Assembly (NCBI GenBank): GCA_958510875.1
Contig: OY294068.1
Span: 148,650,388 to 148,714,387, forward strand
Length of the DNA: 64,000 bases
Origin: Endomychus coccineus
Taxonomy: Eukaryota > Arthropoda > Insecta > Coleoptera > Endomychidae
Reading direction: 5' to 3'
A program made the position numbers and the translations under genes. Below, in pieces: positions 54,257 to 64,000 of the stretch. Numbering within the stretch: the first letter of the stretch is position 1; each line of letters begins with the position of its first letter. The notes beneath the pieces are model-generated. The model made no database searches. It was not told where the DNA came from and saw only the letters and a list, made by a program, of their open reading frames with translations.

Positions 54257-55500
54257 ATGGAAGGTGATAGACAAGTTACTCCAGAATTGTTAGGGTTTGA
54301 AAATGGTGAAATGATAAGTGTAGAGAAAACGCCAGTAATAAATGATAATCAAGCAAAAATAATGAAATTGCTTGAGAGTTTAAATATGAAAGATAATGGG
54401 ATAAAAGAGTGTACAAATGAAACGAATGAAAAAATTGAACAAGGAATGAATGATATAAGAGATGAAATTAAGAGAGTGGATGATAAATTTCATGAAAGAA
54501 CTGAGAAAATAATGAAAGTAATTGAAACTGAGAAAAAGGAAATATAAAGACATGTTGAGGAAAGAATAGATGATAAATTAGATGAATATAATAACTTTGT
54601 AAATAGAAAGATTAATAATGTAGAAAAAGAAATAGATATTATTAAAAATCGAGTGAGTGATATGGGGAAAAATATCGAAGAGAATATGAATGAGAATGTA
54701 CAAAGTATGAAAGAAATTCAGGATAAAATGATAAATGAACAGGATGAAAGAATAAAAAGAATTGAGAGTAGATCAGAAGAGAGAATGCAAGTAGAATACA
54801 GAAATGTGGGTTATGATAACACAATTAAATTTAATGGGAATATAAGAATATTACATCCATGTATATTTGTAAAGAATTTGAGAAATGAAGTACAGTACAG
54901 AGAAGATGAAGAAATTGATAAGAGAAAGATTGGTTGATGAACCATTGTTATGGTTTAATTGTAAAGAGAGAGAGTTGAATAGTTTGGATGAATTTATAGA
55001 AGAATTTTTAAGGAATTTTTGAGGAGAAAATGAACAATCAAGATGTAGAGAAAGGTTGTATTTCAAGAAAGATATAGAGGGAACAAAGAAAAGCCTGAGT
55101 GAATATGCACTAACCCTATATAATGAAGCTCAATACCTTGAACCGAGAATGAGAGAGGAAGAGATAGTGTTGTATATATCAAGGCAGTATAAGAATCAAA
55201 TATCGGAGGCAATAGCCATTTCAAATATAAAAAATATGAATCAGTTATTATCATATTTAAATAGAATTGACAAAAGAGATAATAGGGAACTAGGCAACAA
55301 AATAGATATGATAATAATAGAAATAATTATAGGGGAAATAATTATGAAAGAAGACAGGAAGGGAATAATGATAATAATAGTTTCCAAAATAATTATCAGA
55401 ATAGATTTAGGAATGATAGGAATCAAAATTATAATCGTAGGGAAAATGGTTATGGAAATAATTCAAATCAAAATAGGGAGTAGATATAGGTATATATACA
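54257..55500 (+). mobile_element. Ty3/gypsy-type gag remnant
   Basis: 54257-54547 is a coiled-coil-rich start (many E/K/D heptads), broken by a TAA; 54653-54937 continues the coil and enters the gag core (GNIRILHPCIFVKNLRNEVQ); 54940-55350 has LWFNCKERELNSLDEFIEEF and SLSEYALTLYNEAQYLEPRM. After a shift near 55285 the sequence encodes an Asn/Arg/Tyr-rich tail (RGNNYERRQEGNNDNN type) in place of zinc knuckles. No pol follows. Confidence 0.7.
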
Positions 55501-55509
55501 TAGGTATAT

Positions 55510-56060
55510 ATACATAGGTATAGGGGAAGACTTCACTAGGCAAAGAGTTCCGTTCGATAGAAAAATGGAGTCTGGTAGGAAGACGTTTGGCAGGTCTCGA
55601 GCTTGATAATGAAGGAGTGACTAGCTTAAGCTCGTTTAGTCCGCTTATCTGGAGACTCTTGTGGTAGAACAACAGACCACCTTTCTATGCTGTCTATGAT
55701 GTTCTGATGGAAAGGTCAATAAATTCCAAAGTGTTACATCATTATCTATCTTCTGGATAGAAACCAAGAGCTTCAGCGTATGTTTGGGAGCCGACATCCA
55801 AACATATGAACAGTACTCCAGGACAGGTCGAATCTGTGCTTTGTAGACTAGGAGCTGCTGGGATGTGAAGGAAGTAGCTCTTGGCGCGAAATAAAAAACC
55901 AAGGTTTTGTAAAGCAGTTTTCGCCATGAACCCCACATGATCATACCATGAGAGGGTGCTGTTGGTGGTGATCCTGAGCGTGGATATGGAAGACTTCATA
56001 AGAATAATTGTACCTGACATCATCATATTAGGGATTGTGGGGTCCACCTTACAAGCTTGT
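55510..56060 (-). mobile_element. Non-LTR retrotransposon 3' fragment
   Basis: On the minus strand: RITTNSTLSWYDHVGFMAKT, LQNLGFLFRAKSYF, then LTFPSEHHRQHRKVV and a C-terminus with IERNSLPSEVFP. Same family as 16821-17760 and 26165-26938 (compare TNSTVPWHDHVRSIAKT). Confidence 0.8.
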
Positions 56061-56149
56061 GTTTTGGTTGCATTAAACTCTTCTAGATTATCATATCCTC
56101 ATTTCAAAATTAACAATTAAATTTAATACACTTGGAAATATTTTTTAAA

Positions 56150-56490
56150 CCTTGAGTGTTACGTAAGGGTTATTTTTAGCCAAGGATAACAAATTTTAAG
56201 TTTTAAAATAAGAAGAAGGCTATCATTACCTCCAAATATCTTTTGTCACCCAAAAATGTTTTTTTCCGACTATAAACCTATCATGCTTGGACAAAACATG
56301 TTTTCAGCTTCGAGGGTATATGCTATAATGTGAGGGTTATTTGTGGCCAGTGATGACGAATTTGTGGTTTTAAAAATCAAAAAAGCATTTCTTAAAATTC
56401 TGAAATATGACTTTTTCCACCGAACAATCGACGTTAGAATTGACAATGTAATAAACGGTTTTTTTGGGGTCAACAATTATGGGTTTATGA
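56150..56490. repeat. Degenerate ~180-bp duplication
   Basis: GTAAGGGTTATTTTTAGCCA near 56165 and GTGAGGGTTATTTGTGGCCA near 56330 start two related blocks, each followed by GA..AC.AATTT..G.TTTTAAAA. Confidence 0.6.
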
Positions 56491-56840
56491 TATAATAGTC
56501 ATAAAAACCTATTTTAAACACTTATAAATGTAATTCTATTCTATTCTCATGACAGTTAGCTAAGAAATATTGGAACAAACCTGAAAGTGTCATCTAGAGT
56601 TAATAGTAGTATCGAAAATTTCTTTTCATGTGAAATTGTAAATAGTGCATAGAATAAAAATTCTTTTCTATATATTCATCATCAGAGTAAACTAAATTCT
56701 AAATCAAAATGGGCCTATAATACTATTTGGGGATAATATTGCAAACATCCTTTATACTTTATTAGGTTTAGGTTTCTTGTGAGTGTTTGAAACATCGATC
56801 CCATCACTGCGAGCGTGTGGTATAATGTGACTTCTAATAA

Positions 56841-57010
56841 TTATAGTTCACGCAGCAAGTTCAGTCTTTCTAAAAGGCCGATGAATTTTCTGGTTGCGGT
56901 TTTGTTAAAATCTTTGAGTGGGGCATGTTTCTTACCGACCATGTCACATGTCAGATCTGATTCTTTCCTCCATCTGTGCATTCACAGAGAACGTGTTCCG
57001 CCGTTTCGGC
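56841..57010 (-). mobile_element. LINE C-terminal fragment, mirror copy
   Basis: Reverse complement of 53364-53533. Confidence 0.66.
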
Positions 57011-57535
57011 ATAGCTTCTATCAAGGTTTTAGAACCTCCATTTGCAAAAGGATTCAAAAAAATAGCATGTGACTTGGGCAAAAAATGGTTATATTGAATG
57101 GAGCATACGCAGATATTCAAAAGATCATTTTAGAGTTTATATCATTGATTAATAGTAACTTATCTTATGGTTCGCTTCTGTTTCCTGTGCGAGGTATGAT
57201 CTAAAATCTAGATGATGAAATATGTTTGAACGTACTGTAATTAAATAAACAGTCAATTCGAAGTTCTTGGTATCAATTCAATGCGAAAAACATATGTTAA
57301 AAATGTAAAATCATTTGACTCATGTGTTTTCGTCATCGTTTGTATTTGAAGAACGATGTATCCTATGCAAGTTTTAATTCGAGCTACCACAAGATTTAAG
57401 CAAGGCGCAAACTGGAGCGGACATGGTTGCGGTGGCGGGCGCGGTGGCGGTGGCGATCAAACACTTTTCATTAAATTAAACTATATAAAAAATTCTCGGG
57501 AATTAGGTCACATTAACACTCTGTTATAAATGTTC

Positions 57536-57577
57536 GTCTTTAGGTACGTTTCGGTCTCACGACCATCATCAGAAGAC
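57536..57577 (-). ncRNA. Hammerhead-like motif, stem III mutated, mirror copy
   Basis: Carries the same CGTACC change as 52797-52838. Confidence 0.8.
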
Positions 57578-57960
57578 TTATTTTGTCAAAAAGGGGTTAA
57601 CTAAAACTAATTAGCACAAGCGTCCATATCGCACAATTTTCAATCAAAAAGCTCACGCCGTCGAAACGAACAGAACCACGAATAATCGAAAATTGTATAG
57701 TTAATATTAAAGTATAGATTTTTTTTTGTAGCAAGAAACCACTGTTAAGTAATATTCTCATAATGTACAAACGCATATTGCTATGGTCTCAAAGCAACTG
57801 GAGTTCGAAGCTATTTGTTTGTAATAACTCGACCCAGATGTGGATTTATGACGTACTTGAAAACGTTTTAGACCTGCATTGGAATTTACTTTACTTTAAG
57901 CGTTCTTCCTAAAATATACTTTTAGCATTATAAAGACGTATGTAGGAATTTGCAAGAGTT

Positions 57961-60256
57961 TTAATTAATCAAGTTAGTATAAATCTGACTCAATCCCTGA
58001 ATATCATTCCTATGATTTACAGAATTTGAATCCCTTTTTATGTGAATCATCTCCAGGATAGATCTTTTATAATAATTGGTTTCTTTAGTTAAAATATCAA
58101 CATTTTTGTAATCATATTGATGGTTATAATCAAAACAGTGCTTAGCAAGGGCGGTGGAATTTTCTAAGTTATTATTTCTTGTGCTATACTTATGGCCGTA
58201 CATTCTTTTTTGTAAATATTGTTTAGAGGTTCCAGTATAAGTTCCATCACAATCTAAACAATTCAATTTATATACTGTCTGGGTTTGTTTATCTTTAGGT
58301 ATTACAGGTTTTAGATTTGAGAAATATTTCCCAACACAGTAGGTTTATGCGCAACATTTATATCGTACTTTTTCAAACATTTCTTAATTTTTTCTGAGGT
58401 CTCCGGAATGTATGGTAAAGTTATATAATTGTCTGTATTACTTGCTATGTTATTTTTATAAGAAGAACCATTATAGATTTTGTTTATTCTCTCTTTAATG
58501 ATAGGATTGTAGAAAGTTTTTGGGTAGCCATTCATTTCCAATGCATTACGAACAATTTTTAAATTTTTTGGGACGGTCCTCTGCGTGGGATAATTTTACC
58601 GCGCGGTCTGTGAGGCTGTTTATGACACTTTTCTTATAACAAGCTGGTGCAACGGAATTGAAATGAAGATAACATTGAGACCAGACTTCTTTAGTAAACC
58701 AAGAAGTTTTTATTTTTCCATCTGCATCATGCCTAATGGTCATATCTAGAAAATTAATGTTATTGTTTATTTCTATTTCACAAGTGAATTGAAGTTTACA
58801 ATGGAAATTGTTAAATTTATTAATCACATATTGAATTTTATCGTTATCGTTACCGTTTTAAGAATACAGGCTGAAAATCTAATGAATTTATAACAGATTC
58901 CTCTAGGCATTCCATAACGAGGTTAGCAATGGTAGCTGAAATAGGAGATCCCATTGCTGTGCCGAAAATTTGTCCAAAATATTGCTCACCGTACTGAAAA
59001 TAAGTGCATTCTAAACAAAACTTTACCGCATTTATAAAGTCCGATTGATCAAGAGGTGTGTGGTTTTTAATCTCTGGCCAACGTTTTTTGATCCAATTCA
59101 ATGCCAAAACGACAGGTATATTTGTAAATAAAGAAACAACATCCAAGGAAATTAGTTGATGGTTTACTGGTACGGATTGATTTTTTTTAAATTGATTAAA
59201 ATGCCATGAGTCTTTCACATAAAATTCATTTTTTCCTATTATATTATTGATAGATTTTGATAAAAATTTTGATAAATTGTAAGTAGGCGCTCCAATATTA
59301 CTTACAATGGGTCTTAGGGGGATATCATTTTTATGTAATTTCGGAAGCCCATAGATGTAAGGTGCAAGCCCATTATGGCAAATTAATTTATTTTTTAATT
59401 CAATAAGGATTATCTTATTTTTATGCCATTTATTTATCAATTTATTAATTTTATTTTGTACTGATGAAGTAGGGTCATATTTTAATTTTTTATAAGTTGT
59501 TTCATCATTTAAAAGGTTTCCCATTTTGTTTTCATACTCATTTCTTTGCATTATGACGGTTTTATTACATTTATCCGCGTTCAAAACTAAAATTTGAGGG
59601 TTAGCATCTAAGAACTCTTTGTTATTTTTGTATGATAGTTAAAACGATTCTTTGCAATACCTATTTCTGCTTTCTGTTTGTTCTTTTTGTTTGTCAAGAT
59701 GTTACAAACTTTGTTTCTAATTTCATTTTTTTCTTCTAAATTTTTATTCCTGATTCCGCATTCCAAATTTGCAATAATATTGTCAATAGGCAGTTTTTTA
59801 TTATTATTAGGCAATGCAAACTTCGGACCTTGTGTCAGTTAGATTTTTCAACCATTGTTCATTGATATTTTGTTTTTCATAAGCTACACCTTCCATCAAA
59901 TTATTTATCTTTTTAGATTGAATGGCTTTGATTTTGTTAAAATTTTTTTCGAAATTGTTTTGCTGATTTTGAAAAAATTGCGATATAAAGTTGTTATCAT
60001 AATTTTGGTAACAGGTTTGTTTAACGAGTTTAATTTTGTTTTCAACCTCTGCTAGATTTGCACATGCTTCTTTAATGCATAAGTTCAAACAATTTTTATG
60101 CAGAGAATTTAATAATTTTGCGTACGCCTTCTTATTTTGCACCTTGCTAAACATATTCTCCTTTGATTTAGATATAATGAAATTTGGAAAAACTTGCAAG
60201 TTCCTACATCTTACCAGATAAATTCTACGATTCTTCTCTCTTGCCAATATCTTCAT
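57961..60256 (-). pseudogene. Penelope RT/GIY-YIG protein, broken, mirror copy
   Basis: Same frames as the left copy (RT 58850-59584, GIY-YIG 57961-58266), same loss of the YxDD motif after FLKR. One visible coding difference: QIFGTAMG here, QICGTAMG on the left. Confidence 0.9.
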
Positions 60257-60420
60257 TAACTTCCGTATTCCTTCAAAACTCTAGGATAGGTGGTTGTTCC
60301 TTCCATATTAAGGCTTATATCCCAGCCGAAATAATTATATAATAAGATTCTTGACCCAGTATGAATTATACAAAAAATTCTCGGGAATTAGGTCACATTA
60401 ACACTCTGTTATAAATGTTC

Positions 60421-60462
60421 GTCTTTACGTACGTTTCGGTCTCACGACCATCATCAGAAGAC
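60421..60462 (-). ncRNA. Hammerhead ribozyme, mirror of 49912-49953
   Basis: Intact core, CGTACGTA form. Confidence 0.9.
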
Positions 60463-60488
60463 TTATTTTGTCAAAAAGGGGTTAACTA

Positions 60489-61886
60489 AAAAACTTAAAA
60501 TTCAATATGTGATTAATAAATTTAACATCCATTGTAAACTTCAATTCACTTGTGAAATAGAAATAAACAATAACATTAATTTTCTAGATATGACCATTAG
60601 GCATGATGCAGATGGAAAAATAAAAACTTCTTGGTTTACTAAAGAAGTCTGGTCTCAACGTTATCTTCATTTCAATTCCGTTGCACCAGCTTGTTATAAA
60701 AAAAGTGTCCAAACAGCCTCACAGACCGCGCGGTAAAATTATCCCACGCAGAGGACCGTCCCAAAAATTTAAAAATTGTTCGTAATGCATTGGAAATGAA
60801 TGGTTACCCAAAAACTTTCTACAATCCTATCATTAAAGAGATAATAAACAAAATCTATAATGGTTCTTCTTATAAAAATAACATAGCAGGTAATACAGAC
60901 AATTATATAACTTTACCATACATTCCGGAGACCTCAGAAAAAATTAAGAAATGTTTGAAAAAGTACGATATAAATGTTGCGCATAAGCCTACTAACTGTG
61001 TTGGGAAATATTTCTCAAATCTAAAACCTGTAATACCTAAAGATAAACAAACCCACACAGTATATAAATTGAATTGTTTAGATTGTGATGGAACTTATAC
61101 TGGAATCTCTAAACAATATTTACAAAAAAGAATGTACGGCCATAAGTATAGCACAAGAAATAATAACTTAGAAAATTCCACCGCCCTTGCTAAGCACTGT
61201 TTTGATTAACCATCAATTTGATTACAAAAATGTTAATATTTTAACTAAAGAAACCAATTATTATAAAAGATCTCTATCCTGGAGATGATTCACATAAAAA
61301 AGGATTCAAATTCTGTAAATCATAGGAATGATATTCAGGGATTGAGTCAGATTTATACTAACTTGATTAATTAAAACTCTTGCAAATTCCTACATACGTC
61401 TTTATAATGTTGAAAGTATATTTCAGGAAGAACGCTTAAAGTAAAGTAAATTCCAATGCAGGTCTAAAACCTTTTCAAGTACGTCATAAATCTACATCTG
61501 GGTCGAGTTATTACAAACAAATAGCTTCGAACTCCAGTTGCTTTGAGACCATAGCAATATGCGTTTGTACATTATGAGAATAGTACTTAACAGTGGTTTC
61601 TTGTTACAAAAAAAAATCTATACTTTAATATTAACGATACAATTTTCGATTATTCGTGGTTCTGTTCGTTTCGACGGCGTGAGCTTTTTGATTGAAAATT
61701 GTGCGATATGGACGCTTGTGCTAATTAGTTTTAGTTAACCCCTTTTTGACAAAATAAGTCTTCTGATGAAGGTCGTGAGACCGAAACGTACGTAAAGACG
61801 AACATTTATAACAGAGTGTTAATGTGACCTAATTCCCGAGAATTTTTTATATAATTCATACTGGGTCAAGAATCTTATTATATTAT
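60489..61886 (+). mobile_element. Penelope-like element, 3' fragment, mirror copy
   Basis: Mirror of 48488-49885: 60509-60736 (thumb/linker), 60790-61209 (linker and GIY-YIG). Here two bases are missing in the FDYNHQ codons near 61208 (GATTAACC for GATTATAACC), so the frame ends early, unlike on the left. Confidence 0.9.
61758..61799 (+). ncRNA. Hammerhead ribozyme, mirror of 48574-48615, one change
   Basis: CTGATGA followed by A rather than T before GGTC; stem II, GAAA, stem III and GTA are intact, so the fold should hold. Confidence 0.87.
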
Positions 61887-62603
61887 TAAATTAAACGGAA
61901 GAGTGTAAACCTGAGTGGACTCACAAACGCGCCCGTCGCCCAGTGCAGCGAACTACCGCTACCTACTTACAGATACGGACAGCGGTAGAACGCTGCATGC
62001 ATCATTTGCATGTCAGTTCGCGCGATATTTTGCATAAGAAACATGTGTGACACCGAGAAACTATTCGAAAAAGTGCGTGAGTATCGAATTCTGTTTGATT
62101 TACCTTGAATAGTAGACTTCCGCGGATAGTTTGATTTATCTCATGCGGTGTATAATAACATATAGAAGAAAGGTAAAATATAGGACGAAATAGCTGCTTC
62201 TGTAAATGGTTTAAGTGAAAATTCATGGTTTTTTTTGCAGTCTTATTCTTTTTAAGACTAACAGCAAAACAATACTAATGATACAGTTTCTAATTATTAG
62301 TAAAATACGAAACAATTTGCTGATGTATTTCGAACGCTGAACTGAATGTTGGCGAACGAACGCTCTGGTGTGCGGATGTCTTGTCCGTTTTGAAATCGCC
62401 ACCGCCGCCGCACCCGCCACCGCTTCAGTTTGCGCCTCGCTTAAGGCGACATGTTCTGATCCTACCGTATTTATTGACAATAACAAACAAACTCTCCAGA
62501 ATCATTTTATGCAATGTTTACGCATATACTACAGAGAATTATTGCTTATATTTGATCATCTAAAAATAGACTAGCTTCTGAATTAAAATACTGAAATTCA
62601 CAG

Positions 62604-62952
62604 CTGCATGGGATATCAACTTCAGAGATAAGAAGACAAGTCCACTGCATTCATTATTATTTCTCTCAGAAAATTTCAATTTTAACGCGGTTTACAAAGA
62701 TGTTGGAATTATTCCAACGATACTGGTAACCACTCTAGTAACAACTGCAGCCGCTGCTATCAGTCTCTATTACTTCCAAAAGAAAAAGGACGAAAAAATC
62801 CCTACCAAATGGAAACTGATTGGCAAAGTGAAGAAAATATACTTGTATCCGCTGAAAAGTGGCCACAGCATAGAACTAGAAAGGGCCATTTGTACTGAAG
62901 TTGAAATACAACTTATAGAGACCAATGATGATGTAATACAGCTGAGAGACAG
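62604..62952 (+). CDS. MOSC-domain (mARC-like) exon, mirror copy
   Basis: Mirror of 47421-47769: anchor ILVTTLVTTAAAAISLYYF, then LIGKVKKIYLYPLKSGHSIE, ending at the donor GACAG|GTAAAT. The mirrored Copia LTR starts at 63045, again 92 bp past the donor. Confidence 0.6.
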
Positions 62953-63044
62953 GTAAATAATTTGGAATTATTTTATCTCATTCCACTATATCATATCCAA
63001 CACTGCTATAAAGTGAAGGATAAAGTTGATTCAATATTGGTGAC

Positions 63045-63227
63045 TGTTGGGTTATTAGAAAGAACGGCACAATGGATTATATTATATATTAAAGTTGTAA
63101 AAGACACAAAAGAATTTGTAGAACGTGTACGCATCTATTGCGAGTTATTCTTAAGTTACACACACAGAGCTATATTGACTTATGTACTACAGACAGATCA
63201 TAACCACAGAAAGTTGCATACTCAACA
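63045..63227 (-). repeat. Copia 3' LTR, mirror copy
   Basis: Mirror of 47146-47328, preceded by GTGAC (63040-63044), the mirrored target duplication. Confidence 0.95.
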
Positions 63228-63301
63228 CTCCTTCTCAACTTTAACGTGATTATTTAAATTCTCGTAACTCACATAAGTGACTTTGTTCAACAATTGAAAC
63301 A

Positions 63302-64000
63302 TTATACAGGGCGAACAATGCCAATACCTTTAATACAGTTTGAAAAGGATACAAAATCTAAAGGTTTAGTTAATACATCCGCAATTTGATTTTTAGTGTC
63401 CACATATTTAACAACAATGTTATTATTTACCAGATCGTGTATGAAATTGAACTTTACATCAACATGTTTCAGTCTTTTATGTTCTGCATGTTTTGTTGGC
63501 GCTATACACGATTGATTATCCTCAAATACACAAAAATCATTTAACTCAACATCAAAATCTTTTAATAAGTTCATTAACCATATTCCTTCTCGAGCAGCTT
63601 CTGCGAGTGCGATATATTCTGCTTCAGTAGAAGATACAGATACAGTAGCTTGTTTCTTGGTTGACCACACAACAGTACCTCCATATACTTGATATAGATA
63701 CCCGGATGTTGACTTCCTATCTACCACATCACCTGCCCAGTCGGAATCAGCATAACCAATTAAGGGATCACAGTTACATTTTGGTAACAACAACTTGTAG
63801 TTCGAAGTGCCTTTGATGTACCTCAGCACTAGCTTGATGGCTATCCACAAATTCTCAGAGGGTTGACTTTGGTATCGACTTAATATATTTACCGACGCAC
63901 TTAAATCAGGCCTTGTTGCCAACATAACATACATTAGACATCCAATTATTTCACGGATAGGTTTTGAGCAAGCTGTTGACTCTTCAAGCACAAATACTTT
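63302..64000 (-). pseudogene. Copia pol C-terminus (RNase H), mirror copy, partial
   Basis: Contains YADSDWAGDVVDRKSTSGYL, VSSTEAEYIALAEAAREG and the terminal KGIGIVRPV. Cut by the window end in the RT-RNase H connection. The visible part has no frameshift. Confidence 0.93.

Larger units (their letters stand above)
53872..56503. other. Spacer of palindrome B
   Basis: Unique sequence between the arms: AT-rich start, a gypsy gag remnant (54257-55500, plus), a LINE fragment (55510-56060, minus) and a degenerate duplication (56150-56490). Confidence 0.92.
57481..60488 (-). mobile_element. Penelope-like element, near full length, mirror copy
   Basis: Mirror of 49886-52893 with the same structure. 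Confidence 0.92.
57400..62440. mobile_element. TTAA-flanked element with GC-rich inverted ends, mirror copy
   Basis: Ends GCAAGGCGCAAACTGGAGCG (57400) and CAGTTTGCGCCTCGC (to 62440), flanked by TTAA at 57396-57399 and 62441-62444. Confidence 0.6.
56504..64000. repeat. Right arm of large palindrome B
   Basis: Mirror of 46373-53871, nearly identical, cut by the window end within the Copia coding region. Confidence 0.98.

Overview
The window reads as repeat-dominated nuclear DNA of an arthropod, most likely an insect: it is AT-rich, holds no rRNA, tRNA, operon or CRISPR signal, and its recognisable content is transposable elements, virus-like gene remnants and two short pieces of host genes. 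All family names come from recognising motifs by eye; no database search was run.

Layout. (1) 1-13735 is a palindrome (arms 1-5817 and 7904-13735, spacer 5818-7903), cut by the window edge. Each arm carries a virus-like cassette: N-terminal piece of a protein-primed type B DNA polymerase, C-terminal part of a capsid-like protein, an intact 168-aa protein, a membrane protein, a small charged protein and an OB-fold-like protein. I read it as a decayed polinton/adintovirus-like endogenous element. (2) 13736-30905 holds satellites (225-bp units; GATAAC units), LINE fragments, short inverted-repeat DNA transposons with visible target duplications (Tc1/mariner type at 18453-19297, PIF/Harbinger type at 28528-29504), an unusual inverted-repeat element filled with 150-bp tandem units (20141-21890), a TBC1D10/whacked-like exon with an in-frame stop, and a Penelope remnant with a hammerhead ribozyme. 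(3) 30911-42440 has a decayed hAT transposon (31072-33905) inside a LINE RNase H domain, a shortened second hAT copy (39801-41423), Ty3/gypsy and BEL/Pao remnants, and a 2.2-kb long-inverted-repeat element with an 8-9 bp target duplication (36366-38581). (4) 42949-47328 is a structurally complete Copia element with both LTRs, primer site and target duplication, its frame broken by several shifts. (5) 46373-64000 is a second palindrome (arms 46373-53871 and 56504-64000, spacer 53872-56503), again cut by the edge. Its arms hold the Copia 3' part, an exon of a MOSC-domain (mARC-like) gene, a TTAA-flanked element with GC-rich inverted ends, two head-to-head Penelope copies with hammerhead ribozymes, and a LINE tail. 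The spacer has a gypsy gag remnant and a LINE fragment.

There is no co-regulated gene set. The biology is nesting: hAT in LINE, Harbinger in a GIY-YIG retroelement, Penelope in a TTAA element, Copia beside a host exon. The two large, nearly identical palindromes are the main structural surprise; they may be real inverted duplications or assembly/library artefacts.
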